Shown: positions 39,447 to 49,258 of the stretch, one piece after another
Layout: every line of letters starts with the position of its first letter
Numbering within the stretch: position 1 is the stretch's first letter
NCBI RefSeq assembly: GCF_019748365.1
Contig: NZ_JAIEPN010000091.1
Span: forward strand, 23,025 to 87,024
DNA length: 64,000 nucleotides
Reading direction: 5' to 3'
Source of the DNA: Novosphingobium sp.
GTDB lineage: Bacteria > Pseudomonadota > Alphaproteobacteria > Sphingomonadales > Sphingomonadaceae
Notes under the pieces: model-generated
What the model was told of the DNA's origin: nothing
The model's input: only the letters and a program-made list of their open reading frames with translations
Databases searched by the model: none
Translations under genes and position numbers: made by a program

Positions 39447-41024
39447 TCACTCTGATGGGGCGCGCTTGCGGCGCAGGAGAAGTTGCAGATCGGCCTTGGA
39501 AAACGCGCCGAGCACGATGGCGCTGAGCCCATAGACGAGGCCGCCCGCCGAAACCAGCACGGTAAGCGTGAGGAAGCGCACGAACCACGTACCGTGGACA
39601 TAGGGCATCAGCAGGCCCTGCCCCGCCCAGAGCACCGCGCCCATCGCGAGCGCGGCGAGGGCGAGGCGCGGCACACGGCGGCGGAGGCGCGCATCGGTGG
39701 TGAACTGCCCGCGCGCCACGAGGGTGCGGTAGAGCATCACCACGTTGACAGTGGAGGCAATCGCGGTGGCGAGCGGCGGTCCCATGTGCTGCAGCGGCAC
39801 GATCAGCAACAGATTGAGCGCGAGGTTCACGCCCATCGAGATCGTGGCGTAGCGCACCGGGGTGACCGTATCCTGCCGCGCATAGTAGCCCGGCGTCAGC
39901 ACTTTCACGAGGATGTAGCTGGGCAGGCCGATCGAGAAGGCGGCGAGCGCCTGCGCTGTGAAATGCGCGTCATCCGGCGTGAAGCGGCCATAGCCGAACA
40001 GCGCCGCGGCAATCGGCTCACCGCACAGCACCAGCGCGACGGTGGCGGGGAGCGTGAGCAGCAGCGCGAGTTCGAGCCCGCGGTTCTGCGTTTCCATCGC
40101 GCCCGCCTCGTCCCCGCCGCCAAGCTGGCGCGAGATCGTGGGGAGCAGCACGGTGCCAAGCCCGATACCGATGAGGCCAAGCGGCAGCTGGTTGAGCCGG
40201 TCCGCCATGTAGATGTAGGTCACCGAACCATGCGCGAGGAGCGAGGCGGCCAGCGCGGTGGAAATGACGAGGTTGATCTGCACCGCACCGGCCCCGGCGG
40301 CGGCTGGCCAGATCAGCGCCATCAGCCGCTTCACATCGGCATCGAGGCGCGGCAGGCGCAGCTTGAGGCTCACCCCGGCGCGGCGACAGGCCCAGACCAG
40401 CCAGATCAGCTGGAACGCGCCCGAAACCGAAACACCGATGGCCTGATTGCGCGCGGTGATCATCGGATCAGCCGAGTGGAACAGCAGGAGCGCGGCGATC
40501 AGCGTGAGGTTGAGCAGGATCGGCGCCGCCGCATTGACCCAGAACTTGTGCAGCGAATTCAGGATGCCTCCGCACAACGAGACGAGGCTGATCAGCATGA
40601 GATAGGGGATCGTCATGCGCGACAGCGCGACAGCGAAGGCGAACTGATCGGGGCTGACCCCGTTGAACTGGCCCGAGAGCACGAACGTGACCGGCCAGGC
40701 AAAGATTTCGAGCAGCGCGGTCATCACGATCAGCACCGGCAGCAGCACGGCCAGCGCCCGCTCGGCAAAGTCCAGACCATCGGGCAGGCCCTGCCCTTCC
40801 GGATCACCCACCTTCCGGTTGAACATCGGGATGAAGGCCGAAGCGAAGGCGCCCTCGGCAAAGAGGGCGCGAAACATGTTGGGCAGGCGGAAGGCGACAA
40901 GGAACGCGTCGGACGCGAAGCCTGCGCCCACATAGCGGGCGAACAGGCTGTCGCGAACGAGGCCCAGCACGCGGCTGGCAAGCGTGAGCCCGCCGATCGT
41001 ACCGGTTGCCTTGAGGAGGTTCAT
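39447..41024 (-). CDS. murJ: Lipid II flippase
   Basis: [57 protein letters not shown]; ~14 TM. Confidence 0.95.
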   Translation of the reverse strand: MNLLKATGTIGGLTLASRVLGLVRDSLFARYVGAGFASDAFLVAFRLPNMFRALFAEGAFASAFIPMFNRKVGDPEGQGLPDGLDFAERALAVLLPVLIVMTALLEIFAWPVTFVLSGQFNGVSPDQFAFAVALSRMTIPYLMLISLVSLCGGILNSLHKFWVNAAAPILLNLTLIAALLLFHSADPMITARNQAIGVSVSGAFQLIWLVWACRRAGVSLKLRLPRLDADVKRLMALIWPAAAGAGAVQINLVISTALAASLLAHGSVTYIYMADRLNQLPLGLIGIGLGTVLLPTISRQLGGGDEAGAMETQNRGLELALLLTLPATVALVLCGEPIAAALFGYGRFTPDDAHFTAQALAAFSIGLPSYILVKVLTPGYYARQDTVTPVRYATISMGVNLALNLLLIVPLQHMGPPLATAIASTVNVVMLYRTLVARGQFTTDARLRRRVPRLALAALAMGAVLWAGQGLLMPYVHGTWFVRFLTLTVLVSAGGLVYGLSAIVLGAFSKADLQLLLRRKRAPSE

Positions 41025-41066
41025 GGCTGCTGCTTCATGGCTGGAAGGGCCATGAAACCGGCCGGA

Positions 41067-41594
41067 TCAGGCCTGACCGGCGGTGCCGGCGGCCAGTTCC
41101 TCGGCCTGGCGGGCTTGCAACTGCTGCAGGTAGAGACCGTTGAAATCGATCGGTTCGAGCAGCAGCGGCGGGTAGCCCGCATCGCGCACGGCATCGGCGA
41201 TGATGCGTCGGGCGAAGGGGAACACGAGGCGCGGGCCTTCGGCGAAAAGGAACGGGTGGGCCTGCTCTTCGGTCACGTTGCGCATGCCGATCAGCGCGCC
41301 GTAGAGCAGTTCCACGACATACATCGTGCCCTGCGCCGTCTTCGAGGTGCCGGTGATCTTCATTTCGATCTCATGCACATCGGGGCCGAGCGGCCGCGCG
41401 CCGATGTTGAAATCGATCGAGACTTCAGGGGCATCAGTCCACTGATAGCTTTCCGGCGCGTTCGGATTCTCGACCGAGAGATCCTTGATATACTGGGAGA
41501 TCAGGCCGATCGCGGGGCTGGTGTCCTCGCCATTGGGAGCCGGGCTGGACGCATCGAGATCGAGCGGGGTGATGATATCGCCTTCTTCGGCCAT
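41067..41594 (-). CDS. secB: Protein-export chaperone SecB
   Basis: ISQYIKDLSVENPNAPESYQW, VELLYGALIGM, LFPFARRIIADAVRDAGYPPLLLEPIDF. Confidence 0.95.
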   Translation of the reverse strand: MAEEGDIITPLDLDASSPAPNGEDTSPAIGLISQYIKDLSVENPNAPESYQWTDAPEVSIDFNIGARPLGPDVHEIEMKITGTSKTAQGTMYVVELLYGALIGMRNVTEEQAHPFLFAEGPRLVFPFARRIIADAVRDAGYPPLLLEPIDFNGLYLQQLQARQAEELAAGTAGQA

Positions 41595-41880
41595 GATCGT
41601 ACTTTCATGCGAATGGAATGGAACGGTGCGAAACAGGTTGGCGCGCCGCCTAGCATCTGCCGGAGAGCGGGGCAATCGCACTTGCGCGGCGGAGCGCGGA
41701 GCGCCGGTTGCGACAACGTGCCCCTAGAGGCAGGCAAAAAACCGCCTCAGGAAGCTATTCGGGGTGCCGTCCACGCGTTGTTCATTTGTATTTCGTAACC
41801 ACATAGGGCACGATGAAGTGTTGGCGGCGACCGGGACCCGCAGGCCCGGCCACCGCCCTGATCAAGCAGGATGTGGCCTT

Positions 41881-42555
41881 GTGATTGTTGAAATTGTGAT
41901 TCTCGCGATGATCGCAGCATTCCTGGGCCTGCGACTCTATGCCGTTCTGGGCCGCCGGCCCGAGCAGAACGACGAGCCGCTGCGCCGCCGCGTGGAGCAG
42001 CCCGATCCGGCCAGCGCGCCGCGCAACCTGACGCCGCGTCTGCCGGAAAAGAGCACCGGCGCGCCGCGCACGCTGCCGCTGCCGCAGGACAGCCAGCTTG
42101 ATTCCCGCGCCGAAGCCGGCATCCGGGCGATTGTCGCAGCGGAACGCCGCTTCGATGTCGGCCAGTTCCTCGCCGGTGCGCGCGGTGCCTACAGCATGGT
42201 GCTCGAAGCCTTCTGGCGCGGCGACAAGGAAGAACTTTCTCAGCTGTGCGACAGCGACGTCTATGCCGGCTTTGCCGAAGCGATCGACGCCCGCAGCGCC
42301 GCGGGCGAGGCAATCACCGCCAAGCTGATCCGCATCGAGGAAGCGCGCATTGTCAATGCGAGCTACGCTGCGCCGCGGGCACGCATCACCGTCAGCTTCG
42401 TCGCCGATGTGGCCTCGGTCACGCGTGATGCGAACGGCGCGGTCGTGGCGGGTTCGCTGGATGATGCGATCGAGACCCGCGACGTCTGGACTTTCTCGCG
42501 CGATCTCACCTCGCGCGATCCGGACTGGATGGTCGACGAGACCGACGAGGGCTGA
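41881..42555 (+). CDS. Tim44/TimA family putative adaptor protein
   Basis: N-terminal TM, GAYSMVLEAFWRGDKEELSQLCDSDVYAGFAEAI, WTFSRDLTSRDPDWMVDET; GTG start. Confidence 0.85.
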   Translation: MIVEIVILAMIAAFLGLRLYAVLGRRPEQNDEPLRRRVEQPDPASAPRNLTPRLPEKSTGAPRTLPLPQDSQLDSRAEAGIRAIVAAERRFDVGQFLAGARGAYSMVLEAFWRGDKEELSQLCDSDVYAGFAEAIDARSAAGEAITAKLIRIEEARIVNASYAAPRARITVSFVADVASVTRDANGAVVAGSLDDAIETRDVWTFSRDLTSRDPDWMVDETDEG

Positions 42556-42560
42556 TTTTC

Positions 42561-43775
42561 GTGGCGTTCCGGGGGGCAGGACGGGCCGGCAAGCTGGCCT
42601 GGCTTGCCATTCTCGCGCCCGCGCTCCTCTCCGGCTGCATTCCGCTGATCCCGCAGGGCGCGCCGGTTCCGCCAGTTCCGCCCAGAGCGCCGAATGCCGC
42701 GCTGGTCGGCACGCGCCTTGGGCCTACACCGGCCGGGCTTGGCTTTACCGACAGCAATGCGCGCGCAGCGCTGGCCGCGTTTGCCACAAGTTGCCCGCGC
42801 CTCACCAAGCGCACCGATACAAGCGGCCTGACCCGGCCTGAAGACTGGGCCCCGGCCTGCGCCGCCGCAGCAGGCTGGCCCCCCGAGGACGCGCGGGGCT
42901 TCTTCACCCGCTACTTCGAAACGGCGACCGTGGCGCGCGGCGAAGCGCTGGTAACGGGCTACTACGAGCCGGAGATCGCCGGGGTGCGTGTGCGCCAGCC
43001 GGGCTTCGACATTCCGGTCTATGCCCTGCCCCCCGATCTCGTCCGCGCCCGGCCGGGCGATGCGCCGGCGCAGCCTGACGGCAGCCAGCCGCTCGGCCGC
43101 TATGACGAGACCGGGCGCTTCGTGCCCTATTTCGACCGCACCGCCATCGAGAACGGCGCCTTGGCGGGACGGGGGCTGGAAATCGGTTGGGTTGCAGACC
43201 GGGCGGAACTGTTCTTCCTGCAAGTGCAAGGCTCGGGCCGTCTGCGCGCGCCCGATGGCACCGTCATGCGGCTCGGCTTCGCGGGGCAGAACGGTTTTCC
43301 CTATACCGGAATCGGCAGCGTGATGCGCGCGCAGGGGCTGATCGGCACCGGGCCGGGCCAGTATCCCGGATCGATGCAGGGCATCCTGCGCTATATCCGC
43401 GAGCATCCCGCAGAAGGCGCAGCGCTGATGCGGCAGAACCAGAGCTATGTGTTCTTCCGCGAGCGCACCGGGCCGGACACGGTGGGCGCGCTGAACGTGC
43501 CGATCATGCCGCGCACGACGCTGGCGGCAGACCCGGCCTTCGTGCCGCTCGGCGCACCTGTCTGGCTGAACGGCGCGGGCGGCATCAGCGGACTCTGGGT
43601 GGCGCAGGATACCGGCGGCGCAATCAAGGGGCCCAACCGGTTCGACAGCTTCTGGGGCGCGGGCGCCGAGGCGCGCACGATCGCCGGCGGGATGCGCGCG
43701 CAGGGGCAGGCGCTGATACTGCTGCCCAAGGGCACGCTCGCCCGCCTGAACGGCCCCGGATCGGGCGGAATGTGA
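42561..43775 (+). CDS. mltA: Membrane-bound lytic murein transglycosylase A
   Basis: TGYYEPEIAGVRV, FFLQVQGSGRLRAPDG, QNQSYVFFRERTG, WVAQDTGGAIKGPNRFDSFWGAG. Confidence 0.92.
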   Translation: MAFRGAGRAGKLAWLAILAPALLSGCIPLIPQGAPVPPVPPRAPNAALVGTRLGPTPAGLGFTDSNARAALAAFATSCPRLTKRTDTSGLTRPEDWAPACAAAAGWPPEDARGFFTRYFETATVARGEALVTGYYEPEIAGVRVRQPGFDIPVYALPPDLVRARPGDAPAQPDGSQPLGRYDETGRFVPYFDRTAIENGALAGRGLEIGWVADRAELFFLQVQGSGRLRAPDGTVMRLGFAGQNGFPYTGIGSVMRAQGLIGTGPGQYPGSMQGILRYIREHPAEGAALMRQNQSYVFFRERTGPDTVGALNVPIMPRTTLAADPAFVPLGAPVWLNGAGGISGLWVAQDTGGAIKGPNRFDSFWGAGAEARTIAGGMRAQGQALILLPKGTLARLNGPGSGGM

Positions 43776-44359
43776 GAGCGCCGCCACGCGGGCTGAGCCC
43801 GGACGAAGCCGCGCTGTGGCGGAAGGTGGCGGCCACCGTCACACCGCTCCATCCGAAGAAGGCAGCACCTGCTCCCCTCCCGCCTGCGGAAGGGGCCGGG
43901 GATGGGCCTGTCGAGACGCCCTCGCCTCCACCAAAGCGCGTGAAGGGTCGCGTCCCGCCGCCCCGCCCCGAACCCGCTCCGGTGGCAACGCCGGTGCGTC
44001 CGCTGACCGCGGGCGGGCTCGATTCCAGCTGGGACCGCAAGTTGACGCGCGGGCCGCTCCAGCCTGATGTGACCATCGACCTGCACGGCCTGACCCTCGC
44101 CATGGCGCATGAGAGGCTCAATGGCGGAATCGCGCAGGCGCTGGCGATGGGCGCGCGGGTGATTCTGCTGATCGCGGGCAAACACCGGCCGGTGCCGGAA
44201 AACGATCTGCGCGGCGAAAAGCGCGGCGCCATCCGCGCCAAGCTGCTCGACTGGCTGGCCGCAAGCCCCCATGCCGGGCGCATCGCCTCGGTCCGCCCAG
44301 CGCAGCCGCGCCATGGCGGCGACGGCGCGGTCTATATCGTGCTCAGGAAAGCGCGCTGA
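43772..44359 (+). CDS. Smr domain protein (MutS2-type)
   Basis: VTIDLHGLTLAMAHERLNGGIAQALAMGARVILLIAGKH; GTG start overlapping mltA stop. Confidence 0.85.
   Translation: MRAPPRGLSPDEAALWRKVAATVTPLHPKKAAPAPLPPAEGAGDGPVETPSPPPKRVKGRVPPPRPEPAPVATPVRPLTAGGLDSSWDRKLTRGPLQPDVTIDLHGLTLAMAHERLNGGIAQALAMGARVILLIAGKHRPVPENDLRGEKRGAIRAKLLDWLAASPHAGRIASVRPAQPRHGGDGAVYIVLRKAR
43872..43910 (+). repeat. REP-like sequence embedded in the Smr gene linker
   Basis: CTCCCCTCCCGCCTGCGGAAGGGGCCGGGGATGGGCCTG, similar in layout to the 29152 element. Confidence 0.5.
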
Positions 44360-45485
44360 CGGCGATCCGCCGGTAAATGCGTACGAGGACTTCGAGGTCC
44401 TCCACCGCCACCGCCTCGTCGGTCTTGTGCATCGTTGCGTTGGTGAGGCCGAACTCGATCACCGGACACAGCGCGCGCAGGAAGCGGGCGTCGGAGGTGC
44501 CGCCGGTGGTCGAAAGTTCGGGCACCAGCCCCGTCTCCGCCTCGACTGCCGCCGAAACCAGCGCCGATTGCGCACCCGGTAGCGTGATGAACGCCTCGCC
44601 ATGGAGCGTGGCGCGGACTTCGGTGCGGTGCTTCGCGGCGATTTCCGTCACACGGTCGACCAGTGCTTGCCCGGTGTGGTGATCGTTGTAGCGGATCGAA
44701 AGCCGCGCGCGGGCCTCCGCCGGGATCACGTTGGTGGCGCGGTTGCCGACCTCGAGATCGGTGATCTCGAGGTTGGAAGGTTGGAACCAGTCGCTTCCTT
44801 CATCGAGCACCAGCGCGTCGAGCTCGGCCAGCAGGGCGACGAGGCGCGGGATCGGGTTGTCCGCCAGATGCGGATAGGCGACATGGCCCTGCGCCCCCTT
44901 GGCGGTGAGCCAGACGTTGACCGAACCGCGGCGGCCGATCTTCACCATATCGCCCAGCCGGTGGACCGATGTCGGCTCACCCACAAGGCAGAAATCGGGG
45001 ATCGCGCCGACTTCGCGCATGTGGGCGATGAGCGGGACGGTGCCGTGCTTGGCGGGGCCTTCCTCGTCGCCGGTGATAATGAAGCTGATCGTGCCGGCCT
45101 CGGCGGGAATCTGCTCGACAGCGCAGACCATCGCGGCAATCGCGCCCTTCATGTCGACCGCGCCGCGCCCATAGAGCATCCGGCCGCCGGGCACTTCGCG
45201 CAAGTCTGCGGTGAACGGCCCGCTCGACCAGCCCTCGCCCGGAGGGACGACATCGAGGTGGCCGGCAAAGGCAAAGTGGCGCGAACCCGCCGGGCCCTGC
45301 CGGATCGCGAAGAGATTTTCGACCGGACCTTCAGGCGGCTCGCCCGCAAGAAAGCGGTGCACCGCAAAGCCCATGGGGGCGAGCATGGCTTCGAGACAAT
45401 CGAACACCGCGCCGGTGGCGGGCGTGATGCTGGGCGCCTCGATCAGCGCGGCGGTGCGGGCAAGGACATCATTGGCAGGCGGCAT
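44343..45485 (-). CDS. dapE: Succinyl-diaminopimelate desuccinylase
   Basis: FAGHLDVVPPGEGW, YGRGAVDMKGAIAAMV, ITGDEEGPAKHGT, STTGGTSDARFL. Confidence 0.95.
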   Translation of the reverse strand: MPPANDVLARTAALIEAPSITPATGAVFDCLEAMLAPMGFAVHRFLAGEPPEGPVENLFAIRQGPAGSRHFAFAGHLDVVPPGEGWSSGPFTADLREVPGGRMLYGRGAVDMKGAIAAMVCAVEQIPAEAGTISFIITGDEEGPAKHGTVPLIAHMREVGAIPDFCLVGEPTSVHRLGDMVKIGRRGSVNVWLTAKGAQGHVAYPHLADNPIPRLVALLAELDALVLDEGSDWFQPSNLEITDLEVGNRATNVIPAEARARLSIRYNDHHTGQALVDRVTEIAAKHRTEVRATLHGEAFITLPGAQSALVSAAVEAETGLVPELSTTGGTSDARFLRALCPVIEFGLTNATMHKTDEAVAVEDLEVLVRIYRRIAVSALS

Positions 45486-45529
45486 GGTCCCGCGATAGAC
45501 GAGTGCCTGGCGTGAAGGAAGGACCCGAA

Positions 45530-45994
45530 ATGCCCAAACTTGATCTCGCCGCAATCCCCGAGACCAACCGGACCGGATATCCTGCGCCCTTTGACGCAGA
45601 AGTCGAAGGACGGTGGTACAGGCGGCTCGGGCAGGCCAGCGGGTTCGGGCACCTCTCGGTAAGCCATGTCGTGCTGAGACCCGGGGCGTGGTCATCCCAT
45701 CGGCATTGGCATGCCAGCGAGGACGAGTTCGTCGTGATGTTATCCGGCGAAGCGCATCTTTTCGATGACCATGGCACCCACATTCTGCGCGCGGGAGACT
45801 GTGCCAGCTTTCCGGCCGGAGAAGCGAACGGCCACCATCTGCGCAATCTATCGAATGCAGATTGTGTGTTCATCGTCGCCAGCGCAGGGGATCGGACCGG
45901 GGGCGGAATCTACTCGGACATCGACATGCAGTTCAACGCGGACGGCTACTTTCACAAGGACGGCACGCCCTACGGCTCGGCGCGAACGCCTTGA
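45530..45994 (+). CDS. Cupin domain protein
   Basis: LRPGAWSSHRHWHASEDEFVVMLSGEAHLFDDHGTHILRAGDCASFPAGEANGHH. Confidence 0.85.
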   Translation: MPKLDLAAIPETNRTGYPAPFDAEVEGRWYRRLGQASGFGHLSVSHVVLRPGAWSSHRHWHASEDEFVVMLSGEAHLFDDHGTHILRAGDCASFPAGEANGHHLRNLSNADCVFIVASAGDRTGGGIYSDIDMQFNADGYFHKDGTPYGSARTP

Positions 45995-46034
45995 ATGATC
46001 TGCGACGTAATTGCCGAGCGCGCAGATGGCATGT

Positions 46035-46050
46035 GATGTGAGATCACATC
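46035..46050. promoter_or_regulatory. Inverted repeat GATGTGA-GA-TCACATC (possible operator)
   Basis: Perfect 7-bp inverted repeat 23 bp upstream of the 46073 ORF. Confidence 0.4.
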
Positions 46051-46072
46051 CGGGTAGCGGAGGCCTGCCGAC

Positions 46073-46495
46073 ATGCAATCACGCGCGTTTCACAAGCTCT
46101 GGCTGAAAGTGGCCGCGGTGATCGTGGGCTCGTTCGGGCCGGTGTTTTTCCTCGGCACGATGCTGGCCACGGCCGAGCCCGCGCGCTTCACGCTTGATCT
46201 GCTGAGCTGGCCGGTGGACGGCAGCGTGACCTACGCCGCGCCCGACACGCGGTTTCTCTCCGCGCTGACCGGCGGCTTCCTGCTGGGCTGGGGCGTGACG
46301 ATCTGGTGTCTTGCGCAATGGGTCCACGATGCCGCGCCCGAAGCAGTGCGGCGGACGGTGGTGACGGGCCTGCTCGCATGGTTCTGCCTCGATAGCGCGG
46401 GCTCGATCGCATCGGGCAATGCCGCCAATGCGGCAATCAACGTGATCGTGCTGCTGACGGCGGTCGGGCCGCTGTGGCGTCCGGCGAAGGATTAG
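46073..46495 (+). CDS. Hypothetical membrane protein
   Basis: ~140 aa with several TM segments; positioned between operator-like IR and GST gene. Confidence 0.65.
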   Translation: MQSRAFHKLWLKVAAVIVGSFGPVFFLGTMLATAEPARFTLDLLSWPVDGSVTYAAPDTRFLSALTGGFLLGWGVTIWCLAQWVHDAAPEAVRRTVVTGLLAWFCLDSAGSIASGNAANAAINVIVLLTAVGPLWRPAKD

Positions 46496-47160
46496 ATTTC
46501 GGCCGCTACATCGAACTTGGGGATAGTCCAAAGCTCCTGAGCGGCAGCAGCACGCCAGGCTTCGAGCCATTCGTGCTCCCAGATCGCGTCCATATAGGCG
46601 GCGGCAAAGCCGGGCACGGGCACGCCATACTGGCGGAAGCGAACGACAACCGGCGCAAAGAAGATGTCTGCCGCACCAAAGGTGCCAAAGAGAAACGGGC
46701 CGCCCTTGCCGAAGCGGGCACGCGCCTGGGCCCAGAGGGTGAGGATGCGGGTGGCATCGGCGCGCACGGCACCGCTCAGCGGCTTTTCAAAGGGATCGAT
46801 GCGCAAGTTCATCGGCAGCTCGCTGCGCAGCGCGGCGAAACCCGAATGCATTTCCGCCACCATCGCGCGGGCCATGGCGCGGGCATCATCGGCCTTGGGC
46901 CAATAGCGATCGCGCCCCACTTTATCGGCCAGATATTCAAGGATCGCGAGGCTGTCCCACACCACGCTTTCGCCGTCCCACAGCACCGGCACTTTGCCGG
47001 CCGCAGGGGCAAGCTCGGGAATCGCACCCTTGGCCTCATCCCAGCCATCGCCATAGAGCGGGATCACCTGCGTTTCGAACGCAAGGCCGGATTGGCGAGC
47101 CGCGAGCCAACCACGCAAGGACCAGCTGGAATAGGAACGATTGCCGATGACGAGTTTCAT
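46492..47160 (-). CDS. Glutathione S-transferase family protein
   Basis: LVIGNRSYSSWSLRGWLAARQSGL, VPVLWDGESVVWDSLAILEYLAD. Confidence 0.88.
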   Translation of the reverse strand: MKLVIGNRSYSSWSLRGWLAARQSGLAFETQVIPLYGDGWDEAKGAIPELAPAAGKVPVLWDGESVVWDSLAILEYLADKVGRDRYWPKADDARAMARAMVAEMHSGFAALRSELPMNLRIDPFEKPLSGAVRADATRILTLWAQARARFGKGGPFLFGTFGAADIFFAPVVVRFRQYGVPVPGFAAAYMDAIWEHEWLEAWRAAAAQELWTIPKFDVAAEI

Positions 47161-47296
47161 GCGCGGGCAGGCCTAACCCTTCCGTGCTGCGCTGTCGAGG
47201 CGGCGGGCAAGGTTAGTTTTTTGGGTACAAGCCTGCCGGTGTCGCGCGGATAGGCGGCGCAACCGGGCGACAAGGGGGTTCGCGCGATACAGCCGC

Positions 47297-49258
47297 ATGG
47301 CATCGAAGGCTGACGTGGCTGCTCCGCCCTTTGTGGCGGCAGACGGATCTCCCGAGCGGGGTTCCGGCCAACGCCCCTTGCCCGTCGTGCAGTTCCTGCG
47401 CCTGCGCAAGCAGCTGCCGCCAATGTACCTCATCCTCACAATGAACGCGGCGGCGCTGGCCTACACGCATGAGGGCATCGCGCCGCCATCGCTGACGCTG
47501 TGGCTGCCGGGCGGGCTGATCATCGCGTGCATCATCCGGGTGCTGCAATGGATGCGCCCGATCGATGAGAATGCGATCAGCAAGGAGCTTGCGCTGAGCC
47601 TGCTGCGGCGCACCGAGATCATGGCGGCGGCGCTCTCGCTGCTCTTCGTGACATGGGCGCTGGCGCTAGACCAGTTCGGCCATGGCGATGAACATGGCCA
47701 CGTTACCGTGTTCGTGGCGATCACCGTGATGGGCTGCATCTTCTGCCTGAGCTATCTGCCCCGCGCAGCGCACCTCGTCTGCCTTGTCGTGCTGGGCATA
47801 TTCCTCACCTACTGTCTAGCCCGCGGGACGGTGACGATGGCATCGATGGCGGTGAATATCCTGATGGTGAGCGTGGTGGTGCTCAAGGTGCTGCGCGATT
47901 CCTACGGGTCGTTCACGGCGCTTGAGGATTCGCAGGCCGCGCTGCATCGCGAGCGGGTTCAGGCCCAGCGCCTGGCAGAGGAAAACGCGCGCCTCGCGCA
48001 CTCCGATCCGCTGACCGGCTTGCCCAATCGCCGCTACTTCTTCGCCCGGCTCGATGCGCTGCTGGCGCGCGGAGAGCCCGCGCCGCCCTTTGCGATCGGG
48101 GTGATCGATCTCGACCGGTTCAAGCCGATCAACGATGTCCACGGCCACGCGCAGGGTGACCGGCTGCTGCAGGTGATCGGCGAGAGGCTGCGCAGCGCGA
48201 CAGGGCCCGATGCGGTGATCGCAAGGCTTGGCGGCGACGAGTTCGGGATCATCATCGAAGACTCGATGGAAGCAGCCGAAACCATGGGCACCTGGCTGTG
48301 CGAGCGGGTGCAGGAACCGGTGCCGCTGGGCGACATTGTGGTCTCGGTCGGTTGCTCGGTGGGCCTTGCAGCGTGGCCGGAAGCGGGCACTTCGGCGCAC
48401 GACCTGTTCGACCGCGCGGACTTTGCGCTTTATCACGCGAAGAGGGCGCGGCGCGGCGGAATCGTGCGTTTTTCGTGCGATCTGGAGCGGATGATCCGCT
48501 CCGAGCAGGCGCTGGAAGCGGCCTTGCAGAGCGCGGATCTGAAGCGCGAGCTGGCGATGGTCTATCAGCCGATCGTGCGCACGCGTTCGTTGGCGATGGT
48601 CGGGGTGGAAGCGCTGGCACGCTGGGAATCGCCGGCCATCGGCGCGGTGCCGGCCGAGCAGCTGTTTGCCACCGCCGAGCGGCTTGGCATGGCGCGCACG
48701 GTCACGCTTGCTGCGTTCGAGCGGGTGCTGGCAGACTTCACCCGTCTGCCGCACGAGCAGCGCCTTTCGTTCAATCTTGCGCCAACCGATATTGCCGATC
48801 CGGGCACGGTGGCCGCGCTGATCGAGCGGATCGCGCGGAGCGGGATCGATGCAGAGCGGCTGGTGTTCGAGATTACCGAGACTTCGCTGATCGGCGATTT
48901 CGGCGCAGCGCGCTCCGCGCTCGAACAGCTGCGCGCCTGTGGGGCCAAGATTGCACTCGACGATTTCGGGACGGGCTATTCGAGCCTCAGCACGCTGCAC
49001 ATGCTGCCGATCGATATCATCAAGATCGACCGCAGCTTCGCGGTGCGGCTCGACGATGGCGAAGGCCGGCGACTGGTGCGCGCGATCTTCGATCTCACGC
49101 GCTCGCTGCGGCTGGAATGCGTGTTCGAGGGGATCGAGACCGAAATGCAGCTGATGGAAGCGACGCTGGCCGGCTTCCACTATGCTCAGGGCTATTTCAT
49201 CGAGCGGCCGGTGGCGCTTGATCTGCTGCTGGAGCGGCAGGCCTCGCGCGCGGCCTAG
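47297..49258 (+). CDS. GGDEF-EAL domain protein with N-terminal transmembrane sensor
   Basis: N-terminal TM helices; ARLGGDEFGII; VGVEALARW, ITETSLIGDF, DDFGTGYSSLSTL. Confidence 0.92.
   Translation: MASKADVAAPPFVAADGSPERGSGQRPLPVVQFLRLRKQLPPMYLILTMNAAALAYTHEGIAPPSLTLWLPGGLIIACIIRVLQWMRPIDENAISKELALSLLRRTEIMAAALSLLFVTWALALDQFGHGDEHGHVTVFVAITVMGCIFCLSYLPRAAHLVCLVVLGIFLTYCLARGTVTMASMAVNILMVSVVVLKVLRDSYGSFTALEDSQAALHRERVQAQRLAEENARLAHSDPLTGLPNRRYFFARLDALLARGEPAPPFAIGVIDLDRFKPINDVHGHAQGDRLLQVIGERLRSATGPDAVIARLGGDEFGIIIEDSMEAAETMGTWLCERVQEPVPLGDIVVSVGCSVGLAAWPEAGTSAHDLFDRADFALYHAKRARRGGIVRFSCDLERMIRSEQALEAALQSADLKRELAMVYQPIVRTRSLAMVGVEALARWESPAIGAVPAEQLFATAERLGMARTVTLAAFERVLADFTRLPHEQRLSFNLAPTDIADPGTVAALIERIARSGIDAERLVFEITETSLIGDFGAARSALEQLRACGAKIALDDFGTGYSSLSTLHMLPIDIIKIDRSFAVRLDDGEGRRLVRAIFDLTRSLRLECVFEGIETEMQLMEATLAGFHYAQGYFIERPVALDLLLERQASRAA

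Noticed and set aside
39483-41798. 771-aa + strand ORF antisense to murJ/secB
   Set aside because: Shadow ORF rich in R/E/H/Q without domain signatures; murJ and secB on the - strand are unambiguous.
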